From positions 240,824-304,823 of the forward strand of contig NZ_JACBFQ010000005.1 of NCBI RefSeq assembly GCF_021401125.1: a DNA stretch of 64,000 bases, read 5' to 3'. The first letter of the stretch is position 1; each line of letters starts with the position of its first letter. The DNA is from Xanthobacter sp. NM-59. Its GTDB lineage: Bacteria; Pseudomonadota; Alphaproteobacteria; Rhizobiales; Xanthobacteraceae. Positions 27,629 to 36,732 of the stretch are shown in pieces. A program made the position numbers and the translations under genes. The notes under the pieces are model-generated. The model was not told where the DNA came from. It saw only the letters and a list, made by a program, of their open reading frames with translations, and made no database searches.

Positions 27629-30600
27629 TCAGGCGACGGAGGACTTGCCCCGCACGAGCGGATTATGATCGGCGTGGAAATAGTCCTGGAGCGGGCGCAC
27701 CTTCAGGTCGCCCCCCACATAGGCCTTTATCCCCTCCGCCGCCGCGACGGCACCCGACAGCGTGGTGTAATACGGCACTTTCTGCAAGAGGGCCGCGCGC
27801 CGGAGCGAGCGGCTGTCCGCAAGAGCCTGCGCCCCCTCGGTGGTGTTGAACACCAATTGCACCTCGCCGTTCTTGATGGCGTCCACGATATGCGGGCGAC
27901 CTTCAAGCACCTTGTTGATCTTGGTGGCGGCGACGCCGTGTTCTTCCAGGAAGCGCTGGGTGCCGGAGGTGGCGATCACCTTGAAGCCCAGGCTCTGGAG
28001 CATCTGCACCGAAGGCAGGATGCGCGCCTTGTCCTGCTCGCGCAGGGAGATGAACACGGTGCCCGACTGCGGCACCTTGGTGCCGCCGCCGAGCTGGCTC
28101 TTGGCGAAGGCCACGCCGAAATCGGTGTCCAGCCCCATCACCTCGCCGGTGGAGCGCATCTCCGGGCCGAGCACGGTGTCCACGCCCGGGAAGCGGGCGA
28201 AGGGGAACACCGCCTCCTTGATGGCGATGTGGTCGAACTTCGGCTTGGTCAGCCCGAACGAGGCGAGTTTCTCCCCCGCCATCACCCGCGCCGCGATCTT
28301 GGCGATGGGCAGGCCGATCACCTTGGCCACGAACGGCACCGTGCGGGAGGCGCGCGGGTTCACCTCGAGGACATACACATCCTTGTCCTTGATGGCGTAC
28401 TGCACGTTCATGAGGCCGCCGACGCCCAGCGCCAGGGCCATGGCGGCGGTCTGCTTCTCCAGCTCCGCCAGGATCTCGGGGCTCAGGGAGTAAGGCGGCA
28501 GCGAGCAGGCGCTGTCACCCGAATGGATGCCCGCCTCCTCGATGTGCTCCATGATGCCGGACACGAACACATCCGTGCCGTCGCACAGGGCGTCCACATC
28601 CACCTCGATGGCGTCCGACAGATAGCGGTCGAACAGCAGCGGGTTCTTGCCGAGAACCGTGTTGATCTGGCCGGTCTTGTCGTTGGGATAGCGGGCCTTG
28701 ATCTCCTGGGGCACCAGGCCCGGCAGGGTTTCCAGCAGGTAGTCGCCGAGCTGGCTCTCCTCGCGGATGATCTGCATGGCCCGGCCGCCGAGCACGTAGG
28801 AGGGGCGCACCACCATGGGATAGCCGAGGTCGGACGCCACCAGCCGCGCCTGTTCCACCGAATAGGCGATGCCGTTGGCGGGCTGCCGGATGTTCAGCCG
28901 CTCCAGCAGGTGCTTGAAGCGGTCGCGGTCCTCCGCGAGGTCGATAGCGTCGGGCGAGGTGCCGAGGATCGGCACGTTCGCGTCCGCCAGCGCCTTGGCG
29001 AGCTTCAGCGGGGTCTGGCCGCCGAACTGGACGATCACGCCCTTCAGCTTGCCATTGGTCCGCTCGCGCTCGATCAGCTCGAGCACGTCCTCCGCGGTGA
29101 GCGGCTCGAAATAAAGCCGGTCGGAGGTGTCGTAGTCGGTGGAGACGGTCTCCGGATTGCAGTTGACCATGATGGTCTCGTAGCCGACGTCCTCAAGGGC
29201 GAAGGCCGCGTGGCAGCAGCAATAGTCGAACTCGATGCCCTGGCCGATACGGTTCGGCCCGCCGCCCAGGATGACCACCTTCTCGCGGTCGGACGGCCGC
29301 GATTCGTCCGCGAGCTGGCCCGCGAACGGGGTCTCGTAGGTCGAATACATATAAGCGGTGGGCGAGGCGAACTCGGCGGCGCAGGTGTCGATGCGCTTAT
29401 AGACCGGATGCACGTCGAGGGCGCGGCGCTGGGCGCGCACGTCCGCCTCGGTGCGGCGGGTGAGGGTGGCGAGCCGCGCATCCGAGAAGCCCATGCCCTT
29501 CAGCTTGCGGAACGCGCCGGGAGTGGCGGGCAGGCCCAGGCGGCGGATCTTCTCCTCCGCTTCCACGATGGAGCGGATCTCGCCCAGGAACCAGGGGTCG
29601 ATCTTGCACGCGGCGTGGATCTGCTCGTCGGACACGCCGAGGCGCATGGCCTGAGCCACATAGAGCAGGCGATCCGGAGTGGGCGTGCCCAAGGCGGCGC
29701 GGATGGCGTTCTTGTCGTCGCCCTGGCCGAGGCCCTCGATCTCGATGTCGTCGAGGCCGGTGAGGCCCGTTTCCAGCGAGCGCAGCGCCTTCTGCAGCGA
29801 TTCGGCGAAGGTGCGGCCGATGGCCATGGCCTCGCCCACCGACTTCATGGCGGTGGTCAGGGTCGGCTCGGCGCCGGGGAACTTCTCGAAGGCGAAGCGC
29901 GGAACCTTGGTCACCACATAATCGATGGTGGGCTCGAAGGAAGCCGGGGTCGCGCCGCCGGTGATGTCGTTCTCGATCTCGTCGAGGGTGTAACCCACGG
30001 CGAGGCGCGCCGCGACCTTGGCGATGGGAAAGCCGGTGGCCTTCGACGCCAGCGCCGAGGAGCGCGACACGCGCGGGTTCATCTCGATGACGATGAGGCG
30101 CCCATCCGCGGGATTGACCGCGAACTGGACGTTGGAGCCGCCGGTTTCCACACCGATCTCGCGCAGCACCGCCAGCGAGGCGTCGCGCATGATCTGGTAT
30201 TCCTTGTCCGTCAGCGTCAGGGCCGGCGCCACGGTGATCGAATCACCGGTGTGCACGCCCATGGGGTCGATGTTCTCGATGGAGCAGATGATGATGCAGT
30301 TGTCCGCCTTGTCGCGGACAACCTCCATCTCATATTCCTTCCAGCCGAGCACGCTCTCTTCCACCAGCACCTCATTGGTGGGGGAAGCGTCGATGCCGCG
30401 CTCGATGATCTCGATGAACTCGGCCTTGTTATAGGCGATGCCGCCGCCGGTGCCACCCATGGTGAAGGACGGGCGGATGATGGCGGGCAGCCCCACCTCC
30501 TCCAGCGCGTCCAACGCCTGGGCCAGGGTCTTGATCTGGCGCGAGCGGGGGGTGGAAAGGCCGATCTTGGTCATGGCCTCGCGGAACAGCTCGCGATCCT

Positions 30601-30994
30601 CGGCCTTGTCGATGGCCTCGGCCGTGGCGCCGATCATCTCGACGTCGAACTTGTCCAGCGTGCCCATTTTCTTGAGCGACAGCGCGCAGTTCAGCGCGGT
30701 CTGCCCGCCCATGGTCGGCAGCAGGGCAAAGCCCTTGGAGCGGTCACCGCGCTCCTTCTCGATGATCTTGGCGACGATCTCGGCGGTGATGGGCTCGATA
30801 TAGGTGGCGTCCGCCATGTCCGGATCGGTCATGATGGTCGCGGGATTGGAGTTGACCAGGACGACCCGGTACCCCTCCTCCTTCAGCGCCTTCACCGCCT
30901 GGGTGCCGGAATAATCGAACTCGCACGCCTGGCCGATGACGATCGGGCCGGCGCCGATGATGAGGATGGTTTCGAGATCTGTGCGTTTCGGCAT
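27629..30994 (-). CDS. carB: Carbamoyl-phosphate synthase, large subunit
   Basis: The 1121-residue subunit makes carbamoyl phosphate from bicarbonate, ATP and ammonia delivered by CarA, for arginine and pyrimidine synthesis. Two homologous ATP-grasp halves are visible: the first begins [23 protein letters not shown] and the second [21 protein letters not shown]. Each has an EMNPR or EVNPR catalytic motif. The C-terminal allosteric MGS-like domain ends in [18 protein letters not shown]. The ATG at 30994 gives the usual [16 protein letters not shown] start. carA is not in the window. A T-tailed hairpin lies 87-120 bases upstream. Confidence 0.98.
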   Translation of the reverse strand: MPKRTDLETILIIGAGPIVIGQACEFDYSGTQAVKALKEEGYRVVLVNSNPATIMTDPDMADATYIEPITAEIVAKIIEKERGDRSKGFALLPTMGGQTALNCALSLKKMGTLDKFDVEMIGATAEAIDKAEDRELFREAMTKIGLSTPRSRQIKTLAQALDALEEVGLPAIIRPSFTMGGTGGGIAYNKAEFIEIIERGIDASPTNEVLVEESVLGWKEYEMEVVRDKADNCIIICSIENIDPMGVHTGDSITVAPALTLTDKEYQIMRDASLAVLREIGVETGGSNVQFAVNPADGRLIVIEMNPRVSRSSALASKATGFPIAKVAARLAVGYTLDEIENDITGGATPASFEPTIDYVVTKVPRFAFEKFPGAEPTLTTAMKSVGEAMAIGRTFAESLQKALRSLETGLTGLDDIEIEGLGQGDDKNAIRAALGTPTPDRLLYVAQAMRLGVSDEQIHAACKIDPWFLGEIRSIVEAEEKIRRLGLPATPGAFRKLKGMGFSDARLATLTRRTEADVRAQRRALDVHPVYKRIDTCAAEFASPTAYMYSTYETPFAGQLADESRPSDREKVVILGGGPNRIGQGIEFDYCCCHAAFALEDVGYETIMVNCNPETVSTDYDTSDRLYFEPLTAEDVLELIERERTNGKLKGVIVQFGGQTPLKLAKALADANVPILGTSPDAIDLAEDRDRFKHLLERLNIRQPANGIAYSVEQARLVASDLGYPMVVRPSYVLGGRAMQIIREESQLGDYLLETLPGLVPQEIKARYPNDKTGQINTVLGKNPLLFDRYLSDAIEVDVDALCDGTDVFVSGIMEHIEEAGIHSGDSACSLPPYSLSPEILAELEKQTAAMALALGVGGLMNVQYAIKDKDVYVLEVNPRASRTVPFVAKVIGLPIAKIAARVMAGEKLASFGLTKPKFDHIAIKEAVFPFARFPGVDTVLGPEMRSTGEVMGLDTDFGVAFAKSQLGGGTKVPQSGTVFISLREQDKARILPSVQMLQSLGFKVIATSGTQRFLEEHGVAATKINKVLEGRPHIVDAIKNGEVQLVFNTTEGAQALADSRSLRRAALLQKVPYYTTLSGAVAAAEGIKAYVGGDLKVRPLQDYFHADHNPLVRGKSSVA

Positions 30995-31080
30995 GTCTCT
31001 CTGGCGCTCTGGCTCACCTTGGCCCCTGGCATGCACCTCTCCCGCGCCGTGGAACGGCCGGAGAGAAATGCTTCAGGCGC

Positions 31081-31109
31081 AAAAAAAGGGCCGCGGGTCG
31101 CGCGCCCCC
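31081..31109 (-). terminator. Terminator-like hairpin in the carB leader (candidate attenuator)
   Basis: On the minus strand GGGC-GCG pairs with CGC-G-GCCC (seven pairs with one bulged G) around a 5-base loop, followed by seven T residues (31087-31081). No gene on the minus strand lies upstream of it, because gtrA is divergent. It therefore sits between the probable carB promoter and the carB start. An attenuator role is inferred. Confidence 0.5.
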
Positions 31110-31283
31110 TATAGGAACAGTCCACCGCTCGAGGACGAGGCGCACGAGCGCGGCGGATGCGGTTCAAGCCGGCGTGACGCGCGAAAAATCGTGCGTGCCG
31201 GCTCACTGATGGGCTTCCTTAGACCATAATTTCCGGCGACGGAAGACGTCTTTCCCATTCCTGCCCTGCGGGAGCATCACGTC

Positions 31284-31730
31284 TTGCACGCAAATCTCGC
31301 GGCCCTCGCCCGGCGCTACCGGCCGCTGATCCTGCAGATCGCATCATTCGCCTGGGTTGGCGTCCTCGCCACGGGCGCTCATTTCGCCACCTTGGCACTG
31401 GTGGTGGAGCGCGATATTGCCGGCCCGGTGGTGGCCTCCTCCCTCGGCGCGGTGGTGGGGGCCATCGTCTCCTACCTGCTGAATCGCGCCTTCACCTTCG
31501 AATCGACCCGCACCCACGCGGGCGCCGTTCCACGCTTCATGGTGGTGGCGCTCATCTCATTCGCCCTCAACGGGCTGCTGATGGATCTGCTGGTTCACCG
31601 GCTGGGGGTATTCTACCTGCTGGCCCAGGTCATCACCACGGGCATCACCATGGTGTGGACCTTTGCCGGCTACCGCGTCTGGGCCTTCGCCCATCGCGCC
31701 GGGGCACGGCGCGGCGCTCATGGGGCCTGA
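31284..31730 (+). CDS. GtrA-like membrane protein
   Basis: A 148-residue protein with four hydrophobic helices and the GtrA pattern FAWVGVLATGAHFATLALVVE, GAIVSYLLNRAFTFES and a final MVWTFAGYRVWAF. GtrA-like proteins are proposed flippases for polyprenyl-phosphate-linked sugars in envelope glycosylation. The start is a TTG at 31284, with GGGAG about ten bases upstream and no ATG before the first helix. It is a single gene divergent from carB. Its sugar substrate is unknown. Confidence 0.85.
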   Translation: MHANLAALARRYRPLILQIASFAWVGVLATGAHFATLALVVERDIAGPVVASSLGAVVGAIVSYLLNRAFTFESTRTHAGAVPRFMVVALISFALNGLLMDLLVHRLGVFYLLAQVITTGITMVWTFAGYRVWAFAHRAGARRGAHGA

Positions 31731-31756
31731 GCCCCGCGCGCCGCACCGGCGAAGGC

Positions 31757-32113
31757 TCACTTCAGGGTTTCAAGATACGCGACGACGGCCTTCACATCCT
31801 CCGGATTCTTGAGGCCGATGAACGCCATCCTGTTGCCCGGCAGCGTCTTCTTGGGATCGGCGATGTATGCGCTGAGGTTCTCCGGGTCCCAGGTCCAGCC
31901 GGCCGCCTCCATCGCGGGGCTGTACTTGAAGCCCGGCTCAGTGCCCGCCTTGCGCCCCACCACGCCGAACAGGGTGGGGCCGACCAGGTTCTTGCCCGGC
32001 TCCACCCGGTGGCAGGCCTTGCACGCGTTGAAGGCGCGCGGCGCATCGGCCGCCTGGGCAGACGTCGTGAACACCAGCGCCACGGCGGCAGCGCCGATCA
32101 GAAGCCTCGACAT
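31757..32113 (-). CDS. Periplasmic class I cytochrome c
   Basis: The 118-residue protein has a signal peptide (residues 1-21, cleavage after AQA). It has a single haem site CKACH at about 31-35 (NACKACHRVEPGKNLVGPTLFGVVGR). The axial methionine is near residue 95 in LPGNRMAFIG. The layout is that of small cytochrome c2/c550 carriers. It is a single gene convergent with gtrA. Which oxidase or dehydrogenase it serves cannot be told. Confidence 0.93.
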   Translation of the reverse strand: MSRLLIGAAAVALVFTTSAQAADAPRAFNACKACHRVEPGKNLVGPTLFGVVGRKAGTEPGFKYSPAMEAAGWTWDPENLSAYIADPKKTLPGNRMAFIGLKNPEDVKAVVAYLETLK

Positions 32114-32358
32114 TCGGATCTCCAGGGAAACGGCCGCACCACCGCCCTCTTCGGCAGGCCCGTGCGGTCCGGGTCACGGTCCATCGGTCCGAACGTCCAA
32201 CAGGCCCCCCATCAGCCGCCCAGCCGGGGAAGAACGGTAGTCAGCGGCCTGGAAAGTGTCCAGATTACGGGCGCCCGCAGGCCACCCTTCCCCTCAGGCA
32301 TCTTGACGCTGCCGGAGGGGAAGGCGCCGCGAACGCGGGGGGAGCAGCGGCACCCGCC

Positions 32359-33105
32359 TCACCGGTAGTTGATCCAGAACACGCCCACGGTCGGATTCGC
32401 CGCCCGCAAGGTCGCGTCACCGGACGAAATGCGCCTCGGTCCGGAAAGCTTGCCCTGCACCGCCGTGCTCACGGTCGCCGGCAGCGCGAGCTGGACGCCG
32501 GGCCGGCATCCGCCACCGATATTGGAGAGGCGCCCGCCCTGCCAGTCGGCCACCACGCCACCGGCCTGTCCGCCGAACCCCTGCACCCGGAACGGACCGC
32601 CATTGGCCTTCTCCAGATCGGCGATGGTGGAGCCGATGCGGATGCCGTTCACGCTCCAGGCGCTTTCCTCAGTGAAGGAGATCCGCCGAGGCGAGGCCAG
32701 ATTGGCCGGGTCCTTGAAAGAAATCTCCATGGCCAGGCCGGGATCGTTGGGCAGCACCACCACGCCCGGCGACGAATTGCCATCCGGCGACGTCACGGTG
32801 CCGGTGACGACATTGGCTTGGCCGAAGTCGGCGGCGAGGTTGAGCGCCGTGGTGTTGGGGGCGAAGGGGCCGGTGCACTGGAACTGGCGCGGGCCCGCCG
32901 TCGGCTTGGGGATGGAAACCACGGTCTCGGAATAATCCCCGAAGCCGTCGGTCTGCTTCACGACGCCGGTGCCCCAGCTGTCGGGCGAACCCTGGCAGGC
33001 GGAAAGCACGGTCGCGGACAGCACCAGGAGGGCCGCGGCGGACAGGCCGGCCGTGGGGCGCGACACGGTCGTCGATGCGGGATTGATGCGCGATTTCATG
33101 GTCAT
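32359..33105 (-). CDS. Putative outer-membrane lipoprotein, unknown function
   Basis: A 248-residue exported lipoprotein: an N-terminal hydrophobic stretch ends in the lipobox VLSAC (Cys 37), followed by Q, favouring outer-membrane sorting. The mature part contains a repeated beta-rich character and the segment VNGIRIGSTIADLEKANGGPFRVQGFGG, resembling domains found in small alphaproteobacterial envelope proteins. A second Cys pair (QFQCTG, GGGCRPG) may form a disulphide. The start at 33105 has GAGG six bases upstream; the next ATG two codons later is possible. No named family is recognised. Confidence 0.7.
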   Translation of the reverse strand: MTMKSRINPASTTVSRPTAGLSAAALLVLSATVLSACQGSPDSWGTGVVKQTDGFGDYSETVVSIPKPTAGPRQFQCTGPFAPNTTALNLAADFGQANVVTGTVTSPDGNSSPGVVVLPNDPGLAMEISFKDPANLASPRRISFTEESAWSVNGIRIGSTIADLEKANGGPFRVQGFGGQAGGVVADWQGGRLSNIGGGCRPGVQLALPATVSTAVQGKLSGPRRISSGDATLRAANPTVGVFWINYR

Positions 33106-33321
33106 GGGCAGCCTCGTGCAACCGGAGGACAGAGCGGCCCGCAGGCGGCGGACCGGGCGGTCGCGGCGAGCCGGCTGCAGCGGCCCCCACCGCCGTTCCC
33201 GGATGCACCTGCGCCTTTTTCCACCCATAGCGGGTCGCGGAGCCACCCGCCAGAGGCCTCGAACGTCACAACGGCTTCACGGTAAAGAGGTTTCCCTCAT
33301 GGTTGACGAAGGGGGGCCACC

Positions 33322-34794
33322 ATGAACGACATGAGTGGGAACACGGCGGCCACGGCCGCCCGCTCGGTTCAAGACTATATCGACGAGGCGCCGGCATGGC
33401 CCGATGGCACGCCTGTCGCCGCCGTGCCCATGACCTCGATGCAATGGCGCATCTGGTGGCTGGCCGCGGCGGGCAAGTTCTTCGAGGGCCTCGTCGTGTT
33501 CATGACCGGCGTGGCCATGCCGCTGATGTCGAAGGAATTCGGCATGGATGCCTTCCAGCACGGACTGGTGGGCGCGGCGAGCCTCGCAGGCATCCTGGTG
33601 GGCGCGCTGCTCCTGGGCGGGCTGGCCGATCAGTTCGGGCGCAAGGTCATGTTCATCGTGGAGATGGTGATCTTCATCATCTTCCTCGCCCTGCTCTCGG
33701 TCAGCCCCAGCTTGGGCTGGACGGTGGCCTTTCTGTTCGGCATGGGCGTGGCGCTCGGCTGCGACTATCCCACCGCCCACATGGTGATCTCGGAGAGCAT
33801 CCCCACCAGCGCGCGCGGGCGGCTAGTGCTGGGCGCCTTCGGCTTCCAGGCGGTGGGCGCGCTCCTGGGCACGCTGGTGGGCTATCTGGTGCTCTCCAAT
33901 CTCTCCGACGTGACCGGCTGGCGGCTCATGTACGCGGTGGCCATCCTGCCGGCGCTGGCGGTGGTCATCGGGCGCTTCTACGTCACCGAAAGCGCGTCCT
34001 GGCTGATGGTGCACGGCCGCCATACCGAAGCCGAGCGCGAGGCGCACAAGCTGCTCAAGCGCAAGCCCCAATATCCCAAGCACATCAAGCTCGCCTCGAA
34101 GCACAAGGCCCACTCGAAGGATGAGCGCCACCCCTCCGCCCTGTTCAACGCGCGCAACCGCCGCGCCACCATCCTGGCTTCCGTGCCCTGGTTCCTGCAG
34201 GATCTGGGCACCTACGGCATCGGCATCTTCACCCCCACCATCCTGGCGGCATCGCTGGGCATGGCCGCCAGCCATGACCAGCACCTGAGCGCGCTCATCC
34301 TCCATGACGAGCTGGCGGCGGAAGGGGCCGCCGCCATCGACCTGCTGCTACTGGTGGGCATCGGCGCGGCGGTGGTCCTGGCCGACCGGGTGGGGCGCAT
34401 TCCGCTGCAGATCGTGGGGTTCCTGGGCTGCGCGGCGGGCCTGCTGATCGCCGCCCTGTCCACCTATTATGCCGACGGGCCGCGCATCACCCTCATCTTC
34501 GCGGGCTTCATGCTGTTCAACTTCATGACCAATCTCGGCCCCAACGCGCAGACCTACCTGCTGGCCGGAGAGGTCTTCCCCACTCACATTCGCGGCATGG
34601 GTGCCGGCTTCGCTGCGGCCTTCGCGAAGATCGGGGCGGTGACCACCGCCTTCCTCTTTCCCATCCTGCTGGCGGAAATCGGAACGGCGACCCTGCTCTA
34701 TATCCTGGTGGGCACATCCGTGCTGGGCGCGGTGGTGACCTATGCGTTCCGCATCGAAACCAAGGGCCGCAGCCTGGACGACATCGGCGCCTGA
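33322..34794 (+). CDS. Major-facilitator-superfamily transporter
   Basis: A 490-residue, 12-helix transporter of the sugar/metabolite:H+ symporter branch. The loop 2-3 motif is GGLADQFGRKVMF near residue 97, its counterpart in the second half is VLADRVGRIPLQ near 354, and the PESPR-like end of helix 6 is TESASWLMVHGR. The C-terminal half holds AGEVFPTHIRGMGAGFAAAFAKIGA and ETKGRSLDDIGA, classical sugar-porter signatures. The substrate is unknown. It is divergent from the lipoprotein gene. Confidence 0.9.
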   Translation: MNDMSGNTAATAARSVQDYIDEAPAWPDGTPVAAVPMTSMQWRIWWLAAAGKFFEGLVVFMTGVAMPLMSKEFGMDAFQHGLVGAASLAGILVGALLLGGLADQFGRKVMFIVEMVIFIIFLALLSVSPSLGWTVAFLFGMGVALGCDYPTAHMVISESIPTSARGRLVLGAFGFQAVGALLGTLVGYLVLSNLSDVTGWRLMYAVAILPALAVVIGRFYVTESASWLMVHGRHTEAEREAHKLLKRKPQYPKHIKLASKHKAHSKDERHPSALFNARNRRATILASVPWFLQDLGTYGIGIFTPTILAASLGMAASHDQHLSALILHDELAAEGAAAIDLLLLVGIGAAVVLADRVGRIPLQIVGFLGCAAGLLIAALSTYYADGPRITLIFAGFMLFNFMTNLGPNAQTYLLAGEVFPTHIRGMGAGFAAAFAKIGAVTTAFLFPILLAEIGTATLLYILVGTSVLGAVVTYAFRIETKGRSLDDIGA

Positions 34795-34818
34795 GGCCCA
34801 ACCGGACGACACGGGACG

Positions 34819-34841
34819 GGGGGCGCGGTAAACGCGCCCCC
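34819..34841. terminator. Hairpin between convergent genes
   Basis: A 9-bp G+C-rich stem (34819-34827 with 34833-34841) with the 5-base loop GTAAA, located between the MFS stop and the DUF2478 stop. There is no T-run, so termination efficiency is uncertain. Confidence 0.5.
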
Positions 34842-34858
34842 AGGGAGGCCCCAGCGCG

Positions 34859-35419
34859 CTAAAGGGGCGCCACCGCGGGCACTGCGTGCCACCAGGCTTC
34901 CACCTCATCGAGTTCCGCGGACACCACGCGGGCCATGTCACCAGCGAAATTGACCCACTCGCCCGCCACGGAGGGGGAAACCGAAGTGAGAACCGAGAAC
35001 TCCGCCGCCACCGCCGCGTGGAAGGCGGAGGTGAGGCCGCGCCCCTCCGCTTCCTGGCGGCCGAACTTGGAGAGGATCACCACGGTATCCGCCCCCGCGC
35101 CACCTTGGGCGAGGCGCGCGGCAATAGCGTTTTCCACCCCGGCGCAGGCGGCCGCCAGCCCCTCTGGATCCAGCGCGCAGCCGGATGAACCGGGGCCGAG
35201 ATCCTGGTGCAGGCGGTGGGTGGCGCCGGAGGCGAGATCAAGCAGCATCACCTCGTGATGGGCGATGCCGGGTACCATGTCCTCGACCACGCCGAGCACA
35301 TGCACGCCACCCGCCCGCAGCCGGCGTGCGGCCTCGGCGAGCAGCGACTGGATCACCTCCCGATCGGCGCCTTGAACGGCAAGGATCGTGGGCCGGCTTG
35401 AAACGTCCACCATGGCCAT
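34859..35419 (-). CDS. DUF2478 protein (molybdate-transport-associated NTPase-like)
   Basis: A 186-residue soluble protein of the DUF2478 family: ILAVQGADREVIQSLLAEAARRLRAGG, then LLDLASGATHRLHQDLGPGSSGCALDPEGLA, ADTVVILSKFGRQEAEGRGL and a C-terminal WVNFAGD. Members are often encoded near molybdate ABC transporters or nitrogenase genes and have a P-loop-like fold, but biochemical activity is unproven. The ATG at 35419 is used; 35413 is an alternative. A CGATATATA sequence (35464-35472, minus strand) resembles half of a ModE box. Confidence 0.82.
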   Translation of the reverse strand: MAMVDVSSRPTILAVQGADREVIQSLLAEAARRLRAGGVHVLGVVEDMVPGIAHHEVMLLDLASGATHRLHQDLGPGSSGCALDPEGLAAACAGVENAIAARLAQGGAGADTVVILSKFGRQEAEGRGLTSAFHAAVAAEFSVLTSVSPSVAGEWVNFAGDMARVVSAELDEVEAWWHAVPAVAPL

Positions 35420-35614
35420 CTTCCGCACGGGCGCAGGCCGCCCATGGCGCTGTATCGTGTTTGTATATATCGAACCATAGCAGAGTGCGGCCCGCAGGCG
35501 CCAGACGCCTTCACTCACCGAGGCGCTCGACGGAACCGCGCCTGTCCTCATCCTCGCCACAGATTCGACTTAAGTCGGCCCGCCTGAGCGGCTCCCCAGC
35601 GAGGACGACATCCC

Positions 35615-36028
35615 TTGAAGACCAGCCATCGTCATGTCGCGGCGGCGACCGCCCTCATCCTGTCTACGGGCCTTGCCGGCATGGGCCCCGCCTCGGCGTC
35701 CACGCCCAAGCGCGATCAGATGATCCTGCATCTTGCCCCCGCCGCCCGCGTCGAGCAGCGCTGCAATGCGCGCGCCATGGGGGTGATCAGCCGCGAGCAT
35801 CACGACATGCGCCCGGACGAGCTGGTCGCCTACGCCTTCGCAGACACCAAGGTGGGCGCGGACAACATCGTGGCCCCCGGCGCCGCCGTGCGCAGCTCTG
35901 GTCACTGGTACCGTCTCTCCTACCGCTGCCGCACCTCCGCCGACGGAATGGATATCAAGGAATTCAGCTACGTGCTCGGCCACGAGGTGCCGCGGGCGGA
36001 CTGGTCCGCCCATTACCTGGTGCCCTGA
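35615..36028 (+). CDS. DUF930 secreted protein
   Basis: A 137-residue exported protein with a signal peptide (residues 1-29, ending ASAS). The DUF930 core is LHLAPAARVEQRCNARAMGVISREHHDMRPDELVAYAF, then APGAAVRSSGHWYRLSYRC and GHEVPRADWSAHYLVP. Two conserved cysteines (near residues 50 and 105) probably pair. The start is a TTG at 35615 with GAGGA about ten bases upstream; no ATG precedes the signal region. The function of the family is unknown. Confidence 0.85.
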   Translation: MKTSHRHVAAATALILSTGLAGMGPASASTPKRDQMILHLAPAARVEQRCNARAMGVISREHHDMRPDELVAYAFADTKVGADNIVAPGAAVRSSGHWYRLSYRCRTSADGMDIKEFSYVLGHEVPRADWSAHYLVP

Positions 36029-36043
36029 GCCGCCCGCGCATGG

Positions 36044-36673
36044 TCAGTGCAGATCGTTCGTGTAGACGAACCTGGGCATGCGCCAGCCATAGTGCAGGGC
36101 CAAAAGGCGCAGGCCCAGCCCTACCAGCATGGCCCCGATCATCAGCAGATCATGGGACACCCCGAGCTGCGCCCCGGCCACGTAAAGCCCTCCGGTGACG
36201 ATGGAAACGGTGCCGTAGAGCTCGGCGCGGAACAGCAGAGGCACATCCGCGCACAAAACGTCGCGCAGCACACCGCCGACGCAACCGGTGATCATGCCCG
36301 AGGCGATGACCACCACCACTGGCATGCCGAGCCCCATGGCGATGTTGCAGCCGATGATGGTGAACACGACAAGACCCACCGCATCGAGAAACAGGAACAG
36401 GTGCCGCAAATGGTGCATGTAGCGCGCGATGCCGATGGTGCCGAGCGCCGCCGCGCACGTGATGAGCAGGTAGGAGGGATGCTCGATCCAGGTCAAGGGA
36501 TGGCGCCCCAGCAGCACATCGCGCACCGAGCCCCCGCCCAGCGCCGTGACTGAACCCAGCAGACACACGCCCACCCAGTCCATCTCCCGCCGCCCGGCCG
36601 CCAGCGCCGCCGTCATGGCTTCCGCGACGATGGCGACGATATAGATCGCCTTAAAGAAGAGCGTCGTTTCCAT
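36044..36673 (-). CDS. TRIC-type (UPF0126/YicG) cation channel
   Basis: A 209-residue, seven-helix membrane protein of the prokaryotic TRIC channel family. The two internal repeats show the glycine-rich signatures GSVTALGGGSVRDVLLGRHPLTWI and GMITGCVGGVLRDVLCADVPLLFRAELY. Bacterial members form trimeric channels for monovalent cations; some were earlier proposed as glycine transporters. Starts at 36673 and 36694 are both possible and neither has a good ribosome site. It lies just beside the AT-rich gene region. Confidence 0.92.
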   Translation of the reverse strand: METTLFFKAIYIVAIVAEAMTAALAAGRREMDWVGVCLLGSVTALGGGSVRDVLLGRHPLTWIEHPSYLLITCAAALGTIGIARYMHHLRHLFLFLDAVGLVVFTIIGCNIAMGLGMPVVVVIASGMITGCVGGVLRDVLCADVPLLFRAELYGTVSIVTGGLYVAGAQLGVSHDLLMIGAMLVGLGLRLLALHYGWRMPRFVYTNDLH

Positions 36674-36732
36674 GCCTCGCCACACCAAATTCATAACCCA
36701 ACACGCAGTTAGGCCACAAATAGCGGAATGTT

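Noticed and set aside
26630..31114. A 1494-codon open frame on the plus strand
   Set aside because: It runs antisense to carB and greA, has no domain resemblance, and is His/Arg/Gly-rich as expected from the reverse reading of GC-biased codons. carB and greA are certain on the other strand.
31208..31282. Possible 24-residue leader peptide before the carB hairpin
   Set aside because: The frame exists, but it lacks a ribosome site and runs of Arg or other regulatory codons beyond three Arg. There is no evidence that it is translated.
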